A stretch of DNA of 20,770 nucleotides from Archaeoglobi archaeon (GCA_004347865.1 QNUZ01000010.1:1-20770), one strand, 5' to 3'. Positions 14,250 to 20,583 are shown, numbered from the stretch's first letter. The notes: generated by a model from the sequence alone, not told the origin. Made by a program: numbers and translations.

Positions 14250-15792
14250 GTGGATCAACAGCTACAGGGTTCTGGGGCTTAGGGAGAGCATTGAATTTCC
14301 GGAAATACCCATTTTTAAGTTTTTGGAGGATTCCGCAAGGGATTTCCCAGACAATACCGCATGTTCGTTCAAAGACTCTGAATACAAGTATTCCCAGATC
14401 CTAGACTTCGTAAACAGGCTCAGCAGCCACATCTCTGGCAGAATAGGGAGAGGCGATAGGGTACTATTAAACCTCCCAAACTGTCCTGAATTTCTGATCT
14501 CGGAAATGGCTGTTTTAAAGGCCGGCGGAATCTGTGCGATAACCAATCCTCTTCAGGGAAAATCGGAAGTGAACAGATGCATTGGAAAGGTAAAACCAAA
14601 GCTCGTCATTTCCACGGAAGTTGTGAATGAAAGTGTTCCGCATATTCTGGTTGAACATGAAAAAAGGGATGAATTCTGGACCACAATCCAAAATTCAGAG
14701 CCGAAAAGCGTTGGTGTCGAAGTGGATCCGAAGAACGATGTTGCGGTGATACTTTTCACTGGAGGAGTTACAGGGATTCCGAAGGGGGTGATGCTTACCC
14801 ATTACAACATCACGACCAACGTCTACCAGGTTCTTCCATGGATTCTCGGAGGTGCAGCCGACGCGTTCAAGGGATCCGCTGCGCTGCTTGCGCTGCCAGT
14901 TTCCCATTCTTACGGTCACTGGGCTCTCCAGACCGGAATCTCTTGGGCTATGAATATAATTATGATCCCAAATCCCTCGGATTACGATGACATAGCAGAA
15001 AAGGTCAACAGATACAGGCCGATTCTCACGGTTGGCGTTCCAAAGCAGTACATGAAACTTCTGTCCAAAGAAGTCGATTTTACCCTAGCTATTTCGGGCT
15101 CCGCACCGCTACCGAAGTCGGTTGCGGAAAAGTACATGCAAAAGAATCCGATTCCGATAATAGAGGGGTACGGGCTTACTGAAACATCACCAGTGACTCA
15201 CGTTAACATCTTTGCCATTGCGAAGTTTTTGGGGATGAATGTGGATCCGAAAATCGGCTCTATAGGTGTTCCGGTCGTTGGAACTGAAGCGATGATAGTA
15301 AAGGACGACGGCCAGATCGCTGAGGTGGGTGAAGTCGGAGAGCTTTACGTTCGCGGTCCGCAGGTTATGAAGGGTTACTGGGAAGCTGAGAGCCCTGTAA
15401 GAGATGGATGGCTTCCCACAGGCGATCTGGCATACATGGACGAGGACGGATTTTTCTACATCGTGGGGAGATGCAAGGAGATGATAAACGTCTCGGGTTA
15501 CAAGGTTTATCCGAGAGTCGTTGAGGAGGTACTGCTCAGACATCCCGCTGTGGAGATGTGCGCCGTCATAGGTGTTCCCAGAAAGGACGGCACAGAGATC
15601 GTAAAAGCATTCGTCAAGCTTAGAAAAGGGGAAAAAGTCGAGGTTGAAGAACTTAAAGAGTACTGCACAAGGGAACTTCCAAAATACGCAGTTCCGAGGG
15701 AGATAGAGATAAGAGAAGACTTGCCGACGAACTATGTTCAGAAAATACTGAAAAGAATACTGCTAGAGGAGGAACTCAGCAAGATGCAGTAG
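14242..15792 (+). CDS. AMP-forming acyl-CoA synthetase (ligase)
   Basis: Activates a carboxylic acid to acyl-CoA through an acyl-adenylate. 516 residues of the ANL superfamily. The phosphate loop reads FTGGVTGIPKGVMLTH (172-187), where the first motif residues are Gly-Gly-Val instead of the common Ser-Gly-Thr. GYGLTETSP is the A5 motif, GWLPTGDLAYMDEDGFFYIVGR the A7/A8 hinge region, and the C-terminal YVQKILKR keeps the catalytic Lys of the A10 motif. There is no signal peptide or membrane segment. The start lies 8 bp inside the acyl-CoA dehydrogenase gene, so the ligase and dehydrogenase are coupled and act one after the other on the same substrate. It is probably a medium/long-chain or cyclic acid ligase. 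Specificity is not readable. Confidence 0.92.
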   Translation: MYRWINSYRVLGLRESIEFPEIPIFKFLEDSARDFPDNTACSFKDSEYKYSQILDFVNRLSSHISGRIGRGDRVLLNLPNCPEFLISEMAVLKAGGICAITNPLQGKSEVNRCIGKVKPKLVISTEVVNESVPHILVEHEKRDEFWTTIQNSEPKSVGVEVDPKNDVAVILFTGGVTGIPKGVMLTHYNITTNVYQVLPWILGGAADAFKGSAALLALPVSHSYGHWALQTGISWAMNIIMIPNPSDYDDIAEKVNRYRPILTVGVPKQYMKLLSKEVDFTLAISGSAPLPKSVAEKYMQKNPIPIIEGYGLTETSPVTHVNIFAIAKFLGMNVDPKIGSIGVPVVGTEAMIVKDDGQIAEVGEVGELYVRGPQVMKGYWEAESPVRDGWLPTGDLAYMDEDGFFYIVGRCKEMINVSGYKVYPRVVEEVLLRHPAVEMCAVIGVPRKDGTEIVKAFVKLRKGEKVEVEELKEYCTRELPKYAVPREIEIREDLPTNYVQKILKRILLEEELSKMQ

Positions 15793-15804
15793 ACGAATAG
15801 CAAA

Positions 15805-15812
15805 AAATAAAT
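15805..15812 (+). promoter_or_regulatory. TATA-like box of the SRPBCC membrane-protein gene
   Basis: AAATAAAT centred 27.5 nt before ATG 15836. It would allow separate transcription, although the gene begins only 43 bp after the ligase stop and could also be read through. Confidence 0.4.
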
Positions 15813-15835
15813 ACACGAATAAATGCTGATAGACT

Positions 15836-16603
15836 ATGAACTGGCTAACAGCATACAAGCTAGGAATTAAGAGCTTCATTCTAGGACTGCTGTGGTTCAT
15901 TGTTGGAATGCTTTTTGTTGTTGCAGGGATTCTGTTCTTCTTTTCGGGCCTTGGATTGCTTGCAATAATAGTGGGGTTATTCGGGCTGCTCATATGCGCA
16001 ACGGCGTTCATAGCATCCATATTCAAAGTCTCGGACAATCTGATCAGGGATAAGATAAGGCAGACGCTCAAAACCAGCGCTGTATGGACCATGAAGGAGC
16101 TCGAAAAGCTTCCTCTAGTTCCTAGACTGCTGGGAGAAAAGAAAATCGCAAAAGCTGTGGAGATAAAAGTTCCCATCGATCTGGGCTTCAAATACATTGC
16201 AAACGGCGAGAACGCGATAGAATGGCATCCCGATATCAAGGAGGCAAAGAGAATAGGAGGGGAATTCGGCCCCTCATCCATTATGAAATACGTGGCGCAG
16301 ATCGGAAAGAGAAAGTACGAATTCACGACTAGGGTTACACACTGGGATCCACCAAAGAGGTACGTGGATGTATCCAGATTCAATACCACGCTGGTAAGGA
16401 AATACGTCCACGAGGGACTATTCACGCCAACCCAGGATGGATTCAGATACATCTTTGTGCTTCACGTCAAATTGGGTCCGCCAGGTCTGGGCTGGCTTAC
16501 CACAAGACTGAAGGCAAAGGAGATAGAGGAGAGTCTTGAAAGGGCCCTCGATAGACTGAAGAGAGTGCTTGAAAAGAAGTACGCAGAAGGAAAGCTTTCT
16601 TAA
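15836..16603 (+). CDS. Membrane-anchored SRPBCC (START-like) protein
   Basis: 255 residues. Two adjacent N-terminal membrane segments (about 12-34 and 38-62) form a hairpin, followed by a soluble domain of about 150 residues. Its pattern VEIKVPIDLGFKYIANGENAIEWHPDIKEAKRIGG, then YEFTTRVTHWDPPKRYVDV and a long C-terminal helix (EIEESLERALDRLKRVLEKKY), matches the polyketide-cyclase/START helix-grip fold, which encloses hydrophobic ligands. With short loops, N- and C-termini are on the same, probably cytoplasmic, side. It sits at the end of the SCP2-ACAD-ligase unit, so it may extract or present a lipid at the membrane. Exact family not recognised. Confidence 0.7.
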   Translation: MNWLTAYKLGIKSFILGLLWFIVGMLFVVAGILFFFSGLGLLAIIVGLFGLLICATAFIASIFKVSDNLIRDKIRQTLKTSAVWTMKELEKLPLVPRLLGEKKIAKAVEIKVPIDLGFKYIANGENAIEWHPDIKEAKRIGGEFGPSSIMKYVAQIGKRKYEFTTRVTHWDPPKRYVDVSRFNTTLVRKYVHEGLFTPTQDGFRYIFVLHVKLGPPGLGWLTTRLKAKEIEESLERALDRLKRVLEKKYAEGKLS

Positions 16604-16643
16604 TTTTTTAAATTTTAAGGACATAAGAGAATCCAAATTTCAT

Positions 16644-16847
16644 ATGGAACCCAAGAAAGTAAGGCTTGCTGGGATGGCGATTTTTTTGAGCTTTTTCATT
16701 GGTTTTATTGTTGAGCCTATATTCTCTTCGCCGATTCAGACTGCTGCCTTTGTCCTTGGTTTTGTTCTATTTCTATTAATTTCTTCTGCGGCAATTCTGC
16801 TACTGGTACTCGCCTATGGGGAGGAGATTTCGGGTTTGGTTAGATGA
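16644..16847 (+). CDS. Small two-helix membrane protein
   Basis: 67 residues: a short basic N-terminus (MEPKKVRL), two membrane segments (about 9-27 and 34-58) and a charged tail EEISGLVR. The upstream ATG-free stretch contains A/T-rich elements (16604-16618) about 28 nt before ATG 16644, compatible with its own leaderless promoter. A longer in-frame reading from 16569 would lie inside the preceding gene and is unlikely. No family recognised. Immediately downstream are insertion-sequence-like relic sequences. Confidence 0.55.
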   Translation: MEPKKVRLAGMAIFLSFFIGFIVEPIFSSPIQTAAFVLGFVLFLLISSAAILLLVLAYGEEISGLVR

Positions 16848-16890
16848 ACCATTATCCTTTTTTGAGGGCTTGAAGGTGACAACAGACAAG

Positions 16891-16917
16891 CCTGCCATTT
16901 AGGGCAGGAGGGGGTAG
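16891..16917 (+). repeat. Hairpin plus G-rich GGGGGTAG tail, insertion-sequence end-like
   Basis: CCTGCC (16891-16896) and GGCAGG (16903-16908) form a perfect 6-bp stem with loop ATTTAG, followed by AGGGGGTAG. Stem-loops followed by G-rich tails occur at the ends of IS200/IS605- and IS607-family elements and at the 3' end of TnpB guide RNAs. A related CTGCC-TTTA-GGGGGTAG string is found on the - strand at 20310-20329. No tnpB gene is present nearby. Relic status is inference. Confidence 0.4.
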
Positions 16918-16973
16918 AAAACTGCTTCATTCTAGCGTAGTTTTATTAACTAGCGTTGACTTCCATTAATTGA

Positions 16974-17201
16974 ATGTTTGAGAAGCTCTACACAACCGGT
17001 GAAGTTGCTAAGATATTCGGTGTACCTTACGCTGCTGTGAAGAAGTGGGCTTACTCGGGGAAGATCAAGTACATTAAAACGCCCGGCGGTAAATACAGGT
17101 ATCCTGAAAGCGAGATTAAGAGGCTCTTCGGCGAGAAAGCACTGGAGAGGCAGAAACAAAGACTTGTCGAGTACGCCAAGAGCAAGGGGTTAGAAAGTTA
17201 A
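16974..17201 (+). CDS. MerR/excisionase-type HTH protein, IS607-recombinase-like remnant
   Basis: 75 residues. YTTGEVAKIFGVPYAAVKKWAYSGKI is a clear MerR-type helix-turn-helix, and KTPGGKYRYPESEIKRLF is the wing that in IS607-family TnpA serine recombinases precedes the catalytic domain. After it, ERQKQRLVEYAKSKGLE resembles the segment that in IS607 recombinases follows the catalytic serine motif (YARVSS and the DLERQ helix). The serine motif itself is missing, as if an internal deletion had fused the two sides. It cannot recombine DNA. A TATA element (TTTTATTA, 16941-16948) lies about 29 nt before the ATG, so a small DNA-binding protein could still be made. Hairpins flank it at 16891 and 17209. 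Confidence 0.7.
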   Translation: MFEKLYTTGEVAKIFGVPYAAVKKWAYSGKIKYIKTPGGKYRYPESEIKRLFGEKALERQKQRLVEYAKSKGLES

Positions 17202-17208
17202 TGCTAGA

Positions 17209-17227
17209 CCAGAACGGTCAGTTCTGG
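17209..17227 (+). repeat. Perfect 7-bp inverted repeat after the HTH gene
   Basis: CCAGAAC (17209-17215), loop GGTCA, GTTCTGG (17221-17227). It lies 8 bp after the HTH stop and 24 bp before the tRNA. It could be an element-end hairpin. On the opposite strand of 20499-20516 a similar form (CCAGAGC...GCTCTGGAG) occurs. No T-run follows it on the + strand, so it is not a clear terminator. Confidence 0.45.
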
Positions 17228-17250
17228 AGTGATCTTGATTGCAAAAAATA

Positions 17251-17325
17251 TGCGCCGACCGGGATTTGAACCCGGGGCAGGGGCTCGGCAAGCCCCTGTG
17301 TTAGACCAGGCTACACCATCGGCGC
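17251..17325 (-). tRNA. tRNA-Gly (anticodon GCC)
   Basis: Reads GGC codons. On the - strand the cloverleaf folds completely: acceptor GCGCCGA/TCGGCGC with discriminator A, D stem GTGT/ACAC, anticodon stem GGGGC/GCCCC with loop TTGCCGA (U33, anticodon GCC), four-base variable loop, and T arm CCGGG-TTCAAAT-CCCGG. No intron and no encoded CCA. A short T-rich run (TATTTTTT) just after the 3' end should terminate transcription. No good TATA box lies within 50 bp upstream; the nearest strong one is about 180 bp away. Confidence 0.95.
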
Positions 17326-17683
17326 TTAGGCAACTTCCGATGCTCAGGAAGCCTTGTTCCCCGCTCAGCATCGGGCAGTTTCAAAGGACTTTGGCTCAGA
17401 TATCCCGAAGATTTCGCTATTCTCTGGGTTAGATTCCGTATTTCCTGTATCCAGACACCTTTTCCTTAGCGTTTTGGGAACTTCCCTGTTTTATTTTACT
17501 TCAAAGTTATTTAAATTTTTCTGCAGGCATCCAATTCGGAAAACGCTTTAAATGCATCTAAATGGTTCGAGACGTAGACCGGACTTTTCAGAGCTTTTTT
17601 ATCCAAGTTCTGCAAAAAATGCTGATATTGGATTCCCGGAAAATTCAAGCAGTTCAATATTCGAAATTAAAAAATTTAAGGGA
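17326..17683 (-). other. Gene-free 358 nt: structured leader upstream of tRNA-Gly
   Basis: No convincing protein gene is present; a + strand reading of 66 codons (17552-17752) looks like chance. On the - strand a strong TATA box (TTTAAATA, 17508-17515) predicts a transcript from about 17485 through tRNA-Gly. Next to the tRNA lies a stem: CCGATGCT (17338-17345) pairs with AGCATCGG (17369-17376), with an inner GGAA/TTCC stem. I see no clear box C/D, H/ACA or other known RNA motif. It may be a precursor leader or an unrecognised small RNA. Confidence 0.4.
17508..17515 (-). promoter_or_regulatory. TATA box, probable promoter of the tRNA-Gly precursor
   Basis: TTTAAATA on the - strand preceded by GCAGAAAAA. 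It is the only strong TATA element between the substrate-binding-protein stop and the tRNA. Predicted start near 17485, beginning GGAAGTTCCC. Confidence 0.4.
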
Positions 17684-19144
17684 TTAACCCCAGATAATCT
17701 TTCCTTCGCTGTCTGTGTACGCGTATTCCTGACCCCAGAACTTCGGCGTTAAGCCTGGAGAAAAGGTAGCGACTCCGTTTTCATCAATTGACATCATGTT
17801 TCCTGGGGTGTTAAAGGCCCCGATGGTTCCATAAGGATAGATGCGGAACATGGCAGAATATATGAACTTGGGGAAGCCCCTGTATCCGTCAGCCGGGAAC
17901 GTTCCCTTCTCCAATGCCTCCATTATCTTCGTAGCATTTGTAGTGCCCGCCTTTTCCATGGCCTTCGCTATGACGAAGAGTGCCTGGTAGCTCAGAACGT
18001 GCTCCCATGTTATAGGGGTATCTCCCAGCCTTGCTGAGAAGCGCTTGCAGGCCTCGATGTATCCGGGGGTGTTTGGATCCACGGCAGCAATCGGGGTAAG
18101 AGCTATGCTGCAGGGGGCAGTTGTTCCAACAACCTTTTTTATCAGGCTTATATTGCCCTCTATAACGGTGTTTTTGGCAAAGTCGTACTTGATGCCGAGG
18201 TAGTACATGATTTCCTCCAGTTTGGCCTGTTCTGCCACTATAAAGCCACCAGTGTAGCCCATCATTCTGGCCGTCTTTATGATTCCGGCAACGGGTTTGG
18301 ATGGTCCAGCTAGAAGAATGACGTCAGGTTTCTTGGCCAAAGCCTTTGCAACCGCATCAGTATAGTCCGTGGTCAGATAGTAGTCGAGGGGCACTTCAGC
18401 AACTATCTCTCCTCCCTTTAACTTCCAGTATTCTTTGAATGCTGCCCCCCATGCCACTGCATATTCGTGCGTTCCGTTCAACATCGCTGCTTTGGTCGCA
18501 CCACGAGCCAGGAAATAGTCGGACAGGTGCGGTACGTAGATCAGCTCAAAGTTTGGAGGATACATCACTATCATCTTGTCTCCCGTCTTGAGAACCCTGG
18601 GATCCGTTGTGAAAGCTCCAACAATGAATCCGTACTTTTCGTTTATCTTTTCGATCTCCAGGATTCCGCCGGAATGGGAACAGAAAACAATCGGAGTATT
18701 CTTTTCTTTAAAAAGCTTCTCGGCGTTTTGAGCCGCAGCAGAAGGCAGATACATGTCGTCTAGGCCGACAACTTTGAGCTTGTAATACTTTTCCCCTAAC
18801 ACGATCCCGCCTGCATCGTTAATGTCTTCAGCTGCAAAACTCAGTCCAGCGAAAACTGCTTCTCCATAGGGCTGTGCAATTCCGCTTAGCGGACCGGTGT
18901 ATCCGATGTTTATAACCCCTCCGTATTCCAGGGGTTTCTGCTCGGGCGTTGTGGCGGGCGGAGGGGTTGTAGTGACCTCGGGTGTTGTTGCCGGAGGAGT
19001 GGTTTCCCGCGGGGTTGTTTCAACCACAACCGGGGGACTTGTTGTCGGGGTTTTCTCCTGCTGAGGCGCCTGCTGTAAGCAACCCGAGATTCCTAGCGAG
19101 AAGGCAAGCACAAATACCAGCAACACATATTTTCCCGATTTCAT
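17684..19144 (-). CDS. ABC transporter substrate-binding lipoprotein, branched-chain amino acid type
   Basis: Extracellular solute receptor of the type-1 periplasmic-binding fold (LivJ-like), 486 residues. The signal peptide MKSGKYVLLVFVLAFSLGISGC has a lipobox with Cys22, so it is a lipid-anchored protein. Residues about 30-72 form a Thr/Pro-rich linker (repeated TTPP/TTPE units), common in archaeal surface proteins and probably O-glycosylated, which spaces the receptor from the membrane. The binding domain begins INIGYTGPLSGIAQPYGEAVFAGLSFAAEDIN, the hallmark of this family, and ends near the C-terminus. Family ligands include branched-chain amino acids, amides and aromatic acids; the ligand here cannot be read. 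No permease or ATPase genes are next to it, so it is an orphan receptor in this window. It has a leadered mRNA with SD GTGAT. Confidence 0.88.
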   Translation of the reverse strand: MKSGKYVLLVFVLAFSLGISGCLQQAPQQEKTPTTSPPVVVETTPRETTPPATTPEVTTTPPPATTPEQKPLEYGGVINIGYTGPLSGIAQPYGEAVFAGLSFAAEDINDAGGIVLGEKYYKLKVVGLDDMYLPSAAAQNAEKLFKEKNTPIVFCSHSGGILEIEKINEKYGFIVGAFTTDPRVLKTGDKMIVMYPPNFELIYVPHLSDYFLARGATKAAMLNGTHEYAVAWGAAFKEYWKLKGGEIVAEVPLDYYLTTDYTDAVAKALAKKPDVILLAGPSKPVAGIIKTARMMGYTGGFIVAEQAKLEEIMYYLGIKYDFAKNTVIEGNISLIKKVVGTTAPCSIALTPIAAVDPNTPGYIEACKRFSARLGDTPITWEHVLSYQALFVIAKAMEKAGTTNATKIMEALEKGTFPADGYRGFPKFIYSAMFRIYPYGTIGAFNTPGNMMSIDENGVATFSPGLTPKFWGQEYAYTDSEGKIIWG

Positions 19145-19147
19145 AAC

Positions 19148-19184
19148 ATCACTGTTTTAAATTTGAAACGATTGACTTTATAAG
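19148..19184 (-). promoter_or_regulatory. TATA box and Shine-Dalgarno of the substrate-binding-protein gene
   Basis: CTTATAAAG on the - strand (19176-19184), with A-rich bases upstream, predicts a start about 10 nt before the ATG. GTGAT (19148-19152) three bases before ATG 19144 matches the archaeal anti-SD core GGTGAT. This unit has a leader, unlike most first genes here. Confidence 0.5.
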
Positions 19185-19244
19185 TTTTATGTTCGTTGAT
19201 GATAATAACTTTTAGTTTAACTCCACCGGGTCTCTGATTGAATT

Positions 19245-19721
19245 TCAGGGGAATTTTGTAACTTCCTTTTTCTTTTCGAGAACACGCAAATGCTCAATGG
19301 AGGCCAAGGGGTAATTCCCGGTCTCATCCTTTTCGAGGGATTTTACCATATCCCAGATCGTTAGAAGTGCCACGCTCACCCCAACCAGAGCCTCCATCTC
19401 CACCCCGGTTTTCCCCAGAGACTTCACGGTACAGCGAACCCTGATTCCTTCCCCTTCAATTTTGAAATCAAACGAAATCGATGTGAGCGGTATTGGATGG
19501 CACATCGGAATGAGCTCCGGGGTCTTTTTTACTGCTAAAACGCCTGCAACGTTTGCAGTCGTTAGGACATTTCCTTTTGCAACTTTATTATTGATGATTG
19601 CCTCAATCGTTTCCTTTCTCAGCCTGATAAAGCCCTCTGCAATCGCCATCCTAAAAACGTCCTCTTTTGATGAGATGTCAACCATTCTGACCTTTTCACC
19701 CTCGAGATGGGAGAACTCCAT
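19245..19721 (-). CDS. moaC: Cyclic pyranopterin monophosphate synthase MoaC
   Basis: Converts the MoaA product to cyclic pyranopterin monophosphate in molybdenum/tungsten cofactor synthesis. 158 residues, full length. VDISSKE near the N-terminus, Lys49 in VAKGNVL, His75 in PMCHPIPLTS, and Asp124/Lys127 in IWDMVKSLEKD correspond to the conserved active-site residues. Many Archaeoglobales enzymes use Mo/W pterin. Monocistronic here and divergent from the nicotinamidase-like gene; the 50-bp gap holds a TATA-like sequence about 24 nt before the ATG. No other moa genes are seen. Confidence 0.95.
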   Translation of the reverse strand: MEFSHLEGEKVRMVDISSKEDVFRMAIAEGFIRLRKETIEAIINNKVAKGNVLTTANVAGVLAVKKTPELIPMCHPIPLTSISFDFKIEGEGIRVRCTVKSLGKTGVEMEALVGVSVALLTIWDMVKSLEKDETGNYPLASIEHLRVLEKKKEVTKFP

Positions 19722-19740
19722 GCAAACATTAGTTCGTTAA

Positions 19741-19750
19741 AAATATATCT
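19741..19750. promoter_or_regulatory. TATA-like element shared by moaC and the nicotinamidase-like gene
   Basis: AAATATATCT lies between divergent starts: its centre is about 24.5 nt from ATG 19721 (-) and 26.5 nt from ATG 19772 (+). Only one such element is present in the gap. The + gene also has SD-like GGTGAT at 19760-19765, so a short leader is possible there. Confidence 0.4.
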
Positions 19751-19771
19751 TCTTTCAAGGGTGATGATTTC

Positions 19772-20308
19772 ATGAAGGCGCTAGTAGTGGTTGACATGCA
19801 GAAGGATTTCTGCTACAAAAACGGCGCCTTGTATATTCAGGGAGCCGAAGAAATCTTCAAGACGACAAGAGAAGCTGTAAAAAAAGCAAGAGGAAGAATC
19901 CCCGTGATATTCACACAGGACTGGCACAGAGAAGATGACGGGGAATTCAAGATCTGGCCCAAGCACTGCATTGCAGGCTCGGAGGGCGCTGAGATCATCG
20001 ATGAACTAGAGGCAACTCAAAAAGATTACTTCGTGAGAAAAAGGAGATATTCCGCTTTCTTTGGCACTGATCTCGATTTGCTGCTCAGGGAGCTGAAAGT
20101 TCTCGAAGTTTTCGTCTGCGGCGTTGCGACGAACATCTGTGTCCTGCACACCGCCGGCGATGCGGCCATCAGGGGCTACAGGGTTTCAGTGCTTCAAGAC
20201 TGCACAAAGGCGCTGAACGACTATGACTACGAATATGCGCTAAGGCACATGAAAAACGTCTTTAACGCCAACATAATAAGCTCCAAGGAGTTTGCCAGAC
20301 TGCTGTGA
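19772..20308 (+). CDS. pncA: Nicotinamidase/isochorismatase-family hydrolase
   Basis: Probably hydrolyses nicotinamide to nicotinate and ammonia for NAD salvage. 178 residues. The catalytic triad is visible: Asp8 in VVDMQKDF, Lys90 in FVRKRRYSAF and Cys123 in GVATNICV. Asp50-Trp-His52 and His65 match the metal ligands of nicotinamidases (DWH...H), which favours PncA over plain isochorismatase, although the KRRYSAFFGTDLD segment is shared by both. ATG 19772 is preceded by GGTGAT at a 6-nt spacing. The stop lies two bases from an insertion-end-like relic. Symbol given for the likely function only. Confidence 0.8.
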   Translation: MKALVVVDMQKDFCYKNGALYIQGAEEIFKTTREAVKKARGRIPVIFTQDWHREDDGEFKIWPKHCIAGSEGAEIIDELEATQKDYFVRKRRYSAFFGTDLDLLLRELKVLEVFVCGVATNICVLHTAGDAAIRGYRVSVLQDCTKALNDYDYEYALRHMKNVFNANIISSKEFARLL

Positions 20309-20309
20309 G

Positions 20310-20329
20310 CTACCCCCCTTTAAAGGCAG
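20310..20329 (-). repeat. CTGCC-TTTA-GGGGGG-TAG string, insertion-sequence end-like
   Basis: On the - strand CTGCC, TTTAAA, GGGGGG and TAG follow each other, resembling the hairpin plus GGGGGTAG tail at 16891-16917. It starts two bases after the pncA stop, as an insertion boundary would. Degraded if it is a relic. Confidence 0.35.
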
Positions 20330-20372
20330 AGCTTCACGCTTCCCCCTTATCTGCCGGTTCAAAAGCCAAGCT

Positions 20373-20406
20373 CATTCATCCCATGCCTCTCGTTAAGGCA
20401 TGGGCT
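20373..20406. repeat. Hairpin module 1: CATTCATC + 9-bp stem + GGGCT
   Basis: CATTCATC (20373-20380), stem CCCATGCCT/AGGCATGGG (20380-20388 and 20396-20404, perfect 9 bp, loop CTCGTTA), then CT. The same framework occurs again at 20490-20518 with a different stem. Confidence 0.6.
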
Positions 20407-20489
20407 ATATTCATATCGCATATCTGGGCTTCCCTCTGCAAGGGAACGTCCCCAAGACCTTTCCAAAACAGAACTATTTAAACCTTGAC

Positions 20490-20518
20490 CATTCATCTCC
20501 AGAGCTAGAGCTCTGGGC
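20490..20518. repeat. Hairpin module 2: CATTCATC + dyad + GGGCT
   Basis: CATTCATC (20490-20497), then CCAGAGCT-AG-AGCTCTGG (20499-20516), then GCT. The flanks are identical to module 1 but the stem sequence differs, so the shared part is the frame and the pairing rather than the stem bases. Confidence 0.55.
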
Positions 20519-20575
20519 TTTCTGGGCACCCATTTTTATAAAAAAGTGTCAGGCCAACACTAGCACTAAAAAAGC

Positions 20576-20583
20576 TTTTATTA
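20576..20583 (+). promoter_or_regulatory. TATA box of thiC
   Basis: TTTTATTA centred 25.5 nt before ATG 20605, preceded by the A-rich CTAAAAAAG (BRE-like). A leaderless mRNA would leave no room for a TPP riboswitch in the 5' leader. Confidence 0.55.

Noticed and set aside
16891..17227. Complete IS607 or IS605 element
   Set aside because: No tnpB and no intact recombinase; only an HTH fragment and hairpins remain, so only a relic can be claimed.
17251..17325. tRNA intron
   Set aside because: The anticodon arm folds directly with a seven-base loop and no extra sequence.
17552..17752. 66-codon + strand reading
   Set aside because: It overlaps the end of the substrate-binding-protein gene, has no family resemblance and no start signal.
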